Below are positions 57,990-64,000 of a DNA stretch of 64,000 bases, one piece after another (position 1 is the stretch's first letter; each line of letters opens with the position of its first letter). Source of the stretch: Haliclystus octoradiatus (lineage: Eukaryota > Cnidaria > Staurozoa > Stauromedusae > Haliclystidae). Position numbers and translations under genes: made by a program. A model generated the notes under the pieces. The model did not search any database and had not been told where the DNA came from. It saw nothing but the letters and a program-made list of their open reading frames with translations. The stretch is taken from the NCBI GenBank assembly GCA_916610825.1, contig OU744449.1, forward strand, positions 1,488,001 to 1,552,000. The letters are read 5' to 3'.

Positions 57990-60900
57990 TTATTCTTCTT
58001 CTTCGGTAGTTTCAGGAGGCACTGGACTAGTTTCGATAGGCGAAGAAAGTTGTTCATCAGATGTTACTTTCCTTTCGTCTTGACTGACTGCGCGAGCTAT
58101 TATTTCTCTGATTCGATTTAACGCCAACTAAAAATACAACACAACACAACACTGAAAATAACGCATTGACAATACTGTTATTGGTCAGAAGGATTATTTA
58201 TCTCATTTATAATGAAGCTGATCTCATGTGTGCATGCCATTTTATGTGATGAGAAAACTAGATGTCATTTTTGTGTAAGTTAGCATTACAATAGAATGTA
58301 GCATATAGTAGAGTTTAATGATTATGCATGCATGGTCGAAAAGATCAATTGTGTTTTCAAACTTAGTGTTGCTATGGTGATTTGGAGTCAAGCTCTAAAC
58401 CAATCAGATTGATCGAATCATTTTCGTTATACAAATGTAATACAATGCTAGTTAGTTCAAGAACAGAAATTTAAAGGAATATTATTATAGCTCGAGGGGA
58501 AAAGATTTATGATAAATAAAGTTGATAACTTGCTATCGCATCCTTTTCTACAGTATCATGTACACTTGAATAAATAGATTGCAGTTGGATTAAATTAAAA
58601 TCATATATTTTTAGCAGGCTAAAAATGTTCTACAAACATTTAATTCAAGCTGATAACAGACTGAAAAGTTTGTTGTGCGCGCCTGAGATCTCAGGCACGC
58701 AGCAGACTTTTCTACGTAGGATTTTAACTAAACTTGATTGAATCTCAGGCGCGCAAATTGCAATATTTTCAATCTGGAGCTGATACATATTTAATATATG
58801 ACATACCTTGTAGAGAGACTAGTCAAAATTACGACCACGGAGAGCCAATTTGCCCAGTAAGGACGAAACATTTTCAGGGGTAGCATGCCCCGGACCCCCC
58901 ACGAAAAATGCCTTCTGCATATAGTCCTATCGAAATTAGTTCACCAGCCCCACTAACTCAAAAAGTCACGAGCCGACACTGGAAGAAGTCTGCTGTGTAC
59001 CACGAGTAAAAGTTTTCATACGGTTGTCGGAACACAATTTAAAACTTACATATCTTAGCAACAACCCTTGTTTGCAATTTCCGGCATTTTGGAAAAACTA
59101 TGTTGAAGATCACACAAGATCAAAAATATGAACACAATGAATAAGATGAGGGTATCTAAGTGGAGCTCACATTCCTAACTGACGGAGGATTTTTGAACCT
59201 CATTTCACAATCGAAAGACAGCAGGAAAACCTTGCAGGCCTTAGAAAATTGTTAGGACCCTGGTGACACTGTCCTACTTAACCCCCTCTCTGCGGCCTCC
59301 GGTTATACGGCATACCCTCACACATTATGTAGAAGTCAAACCATTTTATGAAAGTAATTGAAAACCTGTTCCTAACTATATATATATACTCAAAGTATTT
59401 ACAAACCTGCGTTCCTTGGAAAGATCCAGTAATATAAACGGGGGCTTGAGGTCCACCTTGTTTGTCCTTGGGCACCTCAATATCTGTGCCCGATTTTAAC
59501 TGAATGTCAGTAACCTGCAAAATTGTGAAAAATATGAACAGTTGATGCATACTGCGATAAAACTCAGTCGGGTAGGCAAGGTAAAACATTTCCACCTACT
59601 AGAGGCTCCCAATGTATCATATCTATGTGTAATAAGTAACAGGCAATGTTTTCTTCGATATTACAAGCATTACACCAACGCCTAGCCTGCCTGCAGACCT
59701 TAGACCTATTGTTTTCCTACATCAAGCGTAGGGTCTGCCAAACTCTGACAGAATCTCAATTCACGTTACCGTGGCTTAACAAAAAACTGAAACGACCAAT
59801 CCACTTTAATGGAATCAAATTCCTTCTATCAACTCAGTCGATTTTCCTTGGTCAGGAAGGACAGCCAGCAGCGCCTTGGATACTTTAGGGAATTGCAATG
59901 TCATCCTGGACTGAGATTCTGCCAGCGTTTCGCAGACTCTACACTTGACGAATGAAAACAGTAGGTCTGCGCGCAGGCTAACCAACGCCAGGTTCTCAAT
60001 TTGGCCAGAGACGATTTCCGATCAGAAATGATAGCCAGTGAAGAAATGTCAGTCAATATCTTCAACGATTTCAACAAATGAACGTTTCTCTGAGTTGAAA
60101 ACCCGTAATAAAAAATAAATAATGTAGTAATATCTATTACATTTGATGAACTTACAACTTGTCCCCGTCGACCGATGATACGACCCAGACAATCACCAGG
60201 GACAATGTATTCAGTTTTAAGACGTGCCTCTTGGCCAAAAAGACTCTCGCGAATCTTAGCAAAGACGAATGCTTGTGCCTAGAATTGAAGAAAAACAAGC
60301 TATAATAATCCCAAAAATGACAGAAAACAACGACGCTCTAAACAAGCGCGTTTAATTAATTACAATAAAGACTAGATGTCAGTGGCTCATATTTCTAATG
60401 TTTGGATTCCATGTCTTCAACATACCCTTGATTGTGCATCAGGCGTGCCGATAATTTCCACTCGACTTTCTCCTCCTTCTTCACCTTTAATGACACGAAC
60501 CTGGGCACGACTGGCTTGTTTAATTCGATTGATATGATCACCACCCTTGCCTATGATTGGTCCAACGGCTTTGGTAGGAATGGCTATGCTACAGTGTTCT
60601 GTCTATAAATACAATGAAACATAAAAACACAGTGAAATCATCATCTGACATTAGGCATGTGGGATGGAGATCGACTGGGGAGAGGGGGTCAACTATTGTA
60701 GTTTATATTCTTCTAATTCTAAGAAAATGCTAACATGTTAATTGTTCAAGTTCTCGTTCAAGTTATCAAATTATTCAAATCAGTTCCCAATTTTCAATAC
60801 GGATACAGAAACTACACCTTTTCGAAGTGAATTTCAGAAATCAAAATCAGAAAAATCAAAATGAATTTCAGACTGAATTTCTAAAATTGAATTGGACATA

Positions 60901-63651
60901 TCTGAAAACGTGAAGATATTATTCTCAAATGGAATTTCAGAAACCAATTAATTTGAAACTGAGGTCATTTGAGTTTTCAATGTTGACAGATTTGACATAA
61001 AATAAAATTAATTTGATCATTACTATTCATTAGCGGTTTGATTGATTTGAAAAAGATTTTGACATTTGTAATGACCTTCTTAATGACCACATAGTCTTTT
61101 AGTCACATAAATGTAGTTACATACGGCTAGGCTACCTTCCCTCAGTTGCAGTTGGTCTGAAATTTAGTGGACAGACCTGAAAATGATTCGCAAAAGGCGT
61201 ATTGAAGCAGAAATCATAGACAAGAAGCAAGAACAAACATCACTCCTGACTCCATCAGGTAACAACATAAAATCATTCAAGCGGTGTGTAAATACTCTTA
61301 CCATATTTAAATTAATAGGAGGTAAGTATTGATTGCCGCTAGAAAACATTGATGACATTGCATTGATTAAGCCAGGGTAATTGTACATTGACATATTTTG
61401 CTGTTGGTACGGATTAAAACCATTACCACCCTGAAAACAAAATAAAACAAACATGAAAATCAATATAATAACTTTAGGTAACAGATATCCAATGTTTGAC
61501 GTGCGTGAAGCAGTTACTAAAAACATAATATATTTTTGATACAAATTGGCGAGTTTACAATTTGTATCTAGCACAGTACAGTATCAGCTGACTTGAATTT
61601 TAATATTTTATACATGATTTGCTTTATTGAATTCATTTAGACAGACAAGAGAACACCTCTGATGTCTGGCGGATTTCAGACGGTTTTTAAACCTGAAAAA
61701 CTCTAATAGTGTATTTCCTCTTTTTTATTGAAATTCGTTAATTAATAAGAAACTACAAAAAATTTTCTTCAGATTATTTTTGACATAGCTGTTCTCATGT
61801 CTGATCAGCGTATTTTCAAAATTTATAACAAGATAATAAACAGTTATTGGTCGAAGGAAAGGTGAATATTGGCTAATAAGGACTAGTTCTGCAGAGGTTG
61901 ACCGCTGTTTGACCAATCAAATTGCTCGATTTTCGTATCGACCAGTATGTTCCGGAAGGGAGGGGGGTAAGTCCAAGTGCCGCATTGATGGGGGGGGTGC
62001 CACGTTGGAAAAATGTGAAGTATATATATCCATATATGCTCTATGCGGGAATGTTCCATTTTTATAGGTAAAAATTCAAATCCAGTTTTCAGTTTTCAGC
62101 TTTCAAATTCAGTTTTTCCCCAAGTTCTCTAGAAAATCGAAATGGGACCCAAAACGTCCAATATATATGGACCCCAAAAAGTGGCACATCCCCGTATAGC
62201 AGCAGTATGGGAGTAGCCCCCGGGCATTTAGTTGATGGCTGAAACCACATAATTATACATAAATATTGGAAATAATAAATCATTACCATATCCCCTCCCA
62301 TTGAACCATATGGGTGTCCTCTAGTTAGCATTGGAGAAAGTCCTTGAAGCATATGTAATAAGTTATTACCACCAGGCATTGGATAAAAATTATTCTGCAA
62401 AAACAAACAAAATGTAAGTTCATCATCAACATCATCACCATATATATTTTATTTAATCTCGTTCCTTACTAACACTTGCAGTAGCTAGTATTAATTACCA
62501 AAAGGTATGTTTTACAAAAATCAGAGTAGTTACAATTTAAAAAGAATATGTATTTATAAATGAGATAATAAAAAATAAAATGTTGTTATAAAGACAAAGA
62601 TAAAGTATTTATAAATGTTGTTAACAAAAAATTGCTTCAAATTGTTTTCATGTTAAGAAAGTGAACACAGTATATTGGTCGTTGATCAATAAACTTTGTC
62701 ATCATCATCATCATCATCATCATCATTTTCTTTTTTTTTCAGGGACTGACAAAACAGGGGTGCTAGATCGCAGAAGGAGAGTAGACCTAATGCAGAAGAA
62801 AGTGATATTTTTCTGATTTATACGCCACCTTTTCACAAACAATTCATGCATTTATGGCATCATGATCACGGTCTGACAATTGTCATTTCTCTAAATTTCA
62901 GAAGAAACAAATGAAACATAATCATTTTTCTTCTGAATTTTGGTCAGCCTTCCAGAAAGCTAGTTGCCAGATGTTGCCAGACCATGCACATGACAGGACC
63001 ATTGAGAACTCAAATAGGATCATTGTAACTACCAACTTTAGCGTTCTCACGCCTTTTGATCCTACTGTAGTTATATAAAATTACGTGACATGAATACACA
63101 CTGTAAACCACTATCCAGGTACTCTGAAATTACTCGATTCGACCAAGGAAGATTTTGATTGTTAAAACAATTCTGGGGATTTTGCATATGAAATAACTAC
63201 GTTCAGCTACCAAGTAAGATAATCACTCACTCCCAGGGTCATCTGTTGGCTCACAAACCTCCCTTGGGACTTAGTCCCCGTCGATGTCATTCCCTTTGCG
63301 AAACCATTGAATTCATACAGTTTAACCTACATGTATTTAACAGCCAGCTATGAAAGGTAGATAAATTCACTATTATATATATCAATAAAAAAATACTATT
63401 TTAGGTATATGAAGAATGGTCACTATAGACAGGTGGACGTTGTATATCTAGGGTGACCATTGATTTACCACACAATATACAGAACCAAACTCACCGCTGA
63501 CATATATCTGATATCGCTTTCCAACCACTGTCGCAGTTTTTTTGTAACATCTTTTTCTGCAGCACAAATATTATCTAATGATCCTTCAAGAGTAATGACT
63601 CTTTCTTTGTTAGGGTACCATTCATTGCTATATGGGAGGAAGCTGTCATAG
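57990..63651 (-). CDS. IGF2BP: IGF2BP/Imp (VICKZ) RNA-binding protein, 3' half: KH2 end, linker, KH3, KH4
   Basis: Exons, 5' to 3' on the minus strand: 63651-63495, 62394-62287, 61430-61302, 60602-60426, 60278-60156, 59514-59407, 58127-57990. They join in frame. The first encodes the end of KH2 (KERVITLEGSLDNICAAE, then KKLRQWLESDIRYMSA), matching vertebrate ERTITVKGSIENCCRAEQEI. Two linker exons follow, rich in Gly, Asn, Met, Gln and Tyr. KH3 has GPIIGKGGDHINRI, then AQAFVFAKIRESLFG. KH4 has IVPGDCLGRIIGRRG, then a GTDIEVPKDK block, and ends with LALNRIREII and an acidic tail TTEEEE. The KH3 and KH4 GxxG loops are intact. In animals Imp binds and stabilises mRNAs in cytoplasmic granules. RRMs, KH1 and most of KH2 lie beyond the right edge. 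Five exons (62394-59407) have lengths divisible by three and phase-0 borders. Confidence 0.93.
59683..59980. mobile_element. MITE with 9-bp target duplication in Imp intron
   Basis: 298 bp. Ends 'tagcctgcctgcagacc' and, inverted, 'tagcctgcgcgcagacc'; similarity of the arms continues for about 80 bases ('gttttc', 'tcaag', 'gtctgc', 'gcagaatctca' type blocks). It is flanked on both sides by the identical 9-mer ACCAACGCC (59674-59682 and 59981-59989). A 9-bp duplication with long TIRs fits a Mutator-like (MULE) origin. Confidence 0.8.
62700..62727. repeat. (CAT)n microsatellite in Imp intron
   Basis: About nine CAT units followed by a T-run. No flanking LINE sequence was recognised here, unlike the tract at 44980. 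Confidence 0.85.
63328..63456. repeat. Degraded pogo-like MITE in Imp intron
   Basis: 'acagccagctatgaaaggta', 'ggtcactatagacaggtgg' and 'ctagggtgacc' follow the order of the 15956-16130 copy, with the middle and ends decayed. It lies about 40 bases from the 5' splice site of the KH2 exon (63495). Confidence 0.6.
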
Positions 63652-64000
63652 CTAAAATAACGAAGCAAAGAACAAATATCAGAGAATCTATATTGGCTTA
63701 AAAAGCATCCAGTTGTGAAATCAATGAATACTGATTACATCTCTATTCGACAACTAGTGTTCTTTTCTACGGTCAAATTCTTCAATATTAATCATTGCCA
63801 ATCAAAATTCACCTAGAGTTATTGTCTATCAAAAATTAGACTGATGTAGATCAGCAAATCAGAACGCAGGATTTCTGCCATTGAGTTTATCCTGGAGTGA
63901 CTCAAGTAATTTATGGCTCATACGAAACCGCGCAACAATTCCTTTTTATAATAACCAGCACATTTTGCATGACTTTCATACACATTAGTTAATGTTTGCA
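63652..64000. other. Imp intron, no feature recognised
   Basis: Sequence upstream of the KH2 exon acceptor. No further exon of Imp is visible before the window ends. Confidence 0.45.

Noticed and set aside
58670-58720. Palindrome GCCTGAGATCTCAGGC in an Imp intron
   Set aside because: A perfect 16-bp dyad, but single and without an associated array or element; such dyads are expected by chance or from old transposon ends.

Overview
This window is metazoan nuclear DNA, AT-rich (roughly two thirds A+T). It carries spliced genes with GT-AG introns full of transposons, tRNA-derived SINEs, a BEL/Pao LTR element, a CR1/L2-group LINE and a 173-bp satellite. Gene content (HROB, an IGF2BP/Imp homologue, a TNF/C1q-like plus Ig plus EGF membrane protein) points to an invertebrate animal. 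The repeated TAGGCCTA-type motifs and the repeat families fit a marine deuterostome or lophotrochozoan, but I cannot place the species.

Layout. 1-2.2 kb: gag-protease part of a BEL/Pao retrotransposon (minus strand, runs off the left edge). 4.5-15.8 kb: a cluster of three large intronless paralogues and one broken copy. They look like 2-oxoglutarate/Fe(II) oxygenases (P4H-like) that have lost every iron ligand. 16.6-33.2 kb: an 11-exon HROB gene (partner of MCM8-MCM9 in homologous recombination) whose introns hold a SINE, several MITEs, a nearly intact LINE on the opposite strand and a palindromic minisatellite. 33.2-39.5 kb: no gene recognised. 39.5-48.8 kb: eight 3' exons of a large type I membrane protein with about nine tandem TNF/C1q-like modules, then one Ig domain, one calcium-binding EGF domain, a transmembrane segment and a short tail; its 5' exons were not found. 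48.8-51 kb: a tandem array whose units hold several TGATCA-centred dyads. 51.7-52.7 kb: a single-exon PLP enzyme of the threonine dehydratase/serine racemase fold with unusual active-site residues. 54.06-57.0 kb: a satellite of about 17 monomers. 58-63.7 kb: the 3' half of an IGF2BP/Imp gene on the minus strand (KH2 end, two low-complexity linker exons, KH3, KH4); its 5' half is beyond the right edge.

The genes do not form one pathway. The most unusual items are the pseudo-oxygenase cluster, the TNF/C1q-repeat receptor-like protein, and two tandem arrays built from strict palindromes, one of them with symmetric (compensatory) arm changes. Exon boundaries were read by eye from splice consensus and reading phase, and no database search was run.
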